This document shows positions 13,842 to 14,162 of a stretch of DNA of 14,162 nucleotides, piece after piece; the first letter of the stretch is position 1; each line of letters begins with the position of its first letter. This stretch comes from an uncultured Clostridia bacterium (GTDB lineage Bacteria > Bacillota > Clostridia > Oscillospirales > Acutalibacteraceae). The DNA lies in the NCBI GenBank assembly GCA_945926705.1, contig CAMEMA010000014.1, positions 1 through 14,162 of the forward strand, read 5' to 3'. Position numbers and translations under genes: made by a program. The notes beneath the pieces were generated by a model. It did not search any database. It saw only the letters and a program-made list of their open reading frames with translations, and was not told where the DNA came from.

Positions 13842-14162
13842 CTGAGTTTTTTTAGTTTTAAAAATTATAACTTCGATTTAAAAAATAAATCTTATATTAT
13901 GGGAATATTGAATTTAACTCCCGATTCTTTTTCGGACGGAGGAAAATGGAACAGTATCGAAAAAGCTATTTACCGTGCTCAGGAAATTGAAAATCAAGGG
14001 GCGGATTTTTTAGATATAGGTGCTCAATCTACAAGACCTGGATATAGTGAGATAGATGAAAGACAAGAATGGGAAAGATTGGAAAAAATCTTAAAACTCA
14101 TAAGAAGTAAAGTAAAAATTCCGATTTCCATTGATACTTTTTATCCCTCAGTTGCTCGAAAA
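13842..14162 (+). CDS. folP: Dihydropteroate synthase, 3' part beyond window; likely CTG start
   Basis: The first 107 residues of the enzyme that joins p-aminobenzoate to hydroxymethyl-dihydropterin diphosphate. Seen: IMGILNLTPDSFSDGG (residues 19-34), the first signature of the family; ADFLDIGAQSTRPGYSEI (about 63-80), where the family usually has DIGGESTRPG; and IPISIDTFYPSVA near the window end, the strand with the conserved Asp. The frame is open back to the folE stop. The preceding FKNYNFDLKNKSY fits the usual short strand-forming N-terminus, so starting at the ATG at 13899 would remove family sequence. CTG at 13842 has AAAGGTG six bases upstream. Clearly part of the same operon as folE. 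Identity is certain; the start is an inference. Confidence 0.93.
   Translation, partial: MSFFSFKNYNFDLKNKSYIMGILNLTPDSFSDGGKWNSIEKAIYRAQEIENQGADFLDIGAQSTRPGYSEIDERQEWERLEKILKLIRSKVKIPISIDTFYPSVARK

Overview
The window is an AT-rich (roughly 30% G+C by eye), densely packed chromosomal segment. It most likely comes from an anaerobic, spore-forming Firmicute of the Clostridia, perhaps the Ruminococcaceae/Oscillospiraceae side. The dipicolinate synthase pair dpaAB shows a spore former. The electron-bifurcating transhydrogenase NfnAB fits a ferredoxin-based anaerobe, and the Shine-Dalgarno sequences are of the strong GGAGG type. No phage, insertion sequence, CRISPR array or tRNA/rRNA gene was seen.

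Layout. Positions 1-1012 (minus) hold the first 337 codons of miaB, running off the left edge. From 1188 to 1781 (plus) there is a promoter, a DUF378 membrane protein and an unknown small membrane protein. The latter ends stop-to-stop with a minus-strand secreted protein of unknown function (1778-2257). From 6623 down to 2505 (minus) lies a tight five-gene run: nfnA, nfnB, an M50 (SpoIVFB-like) intramembrane protease, a flavin reductase, and an SDR reductase that looks like the EF-P 5-aminopentanone reductase YmfI. A GC-rich hairpin at 6798-6819 separates this run from a second minus-strand pair: a type Ic aspartate aminotransferase followed by a secreted, cysteine-rich lysozyme. Divergent from the aminotransferase, dpaA-dpaB (plus) make dipicolinic acid. 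A 308-bp non-coding stretch follows, then an ArAE-type membrane protein, a transglutaminase-like gene broken by an in-frame TAA, and the folate genes folE and folP (folP runs off the right edge).

How the genes work together. NfnAB exchanges electrons between NADH, ferredoxin and NADPH. Aspartate aminotransferase makes aspartate, the precursor of the dihydrodipicolinate that DpaAB oxidises to the spore-core chelator; their promoters lie back to back. FolE and FolP are two steps of folate synthesis. MiaB and the YmfI-like reductase both serve translation, by tRNA and EF-P modification.

Most notable points: (1) a premature TAA in the membrane anchor of the transglutaminase, directly after a perfect Shine-Dalgarno and start; (2) two genes, the M50 protease and folP, whose family-conserved N-termini are reachable only from non-canonical start codons (ATA and CTG), each with a well-placed Shine-Dalgarno; (3) a GH24 lysozyme whose catalytic domain appears to be split by an inserted SH3 domain and which is unusually rich in cysteine. 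No wholly new multi-gene system could be supported.
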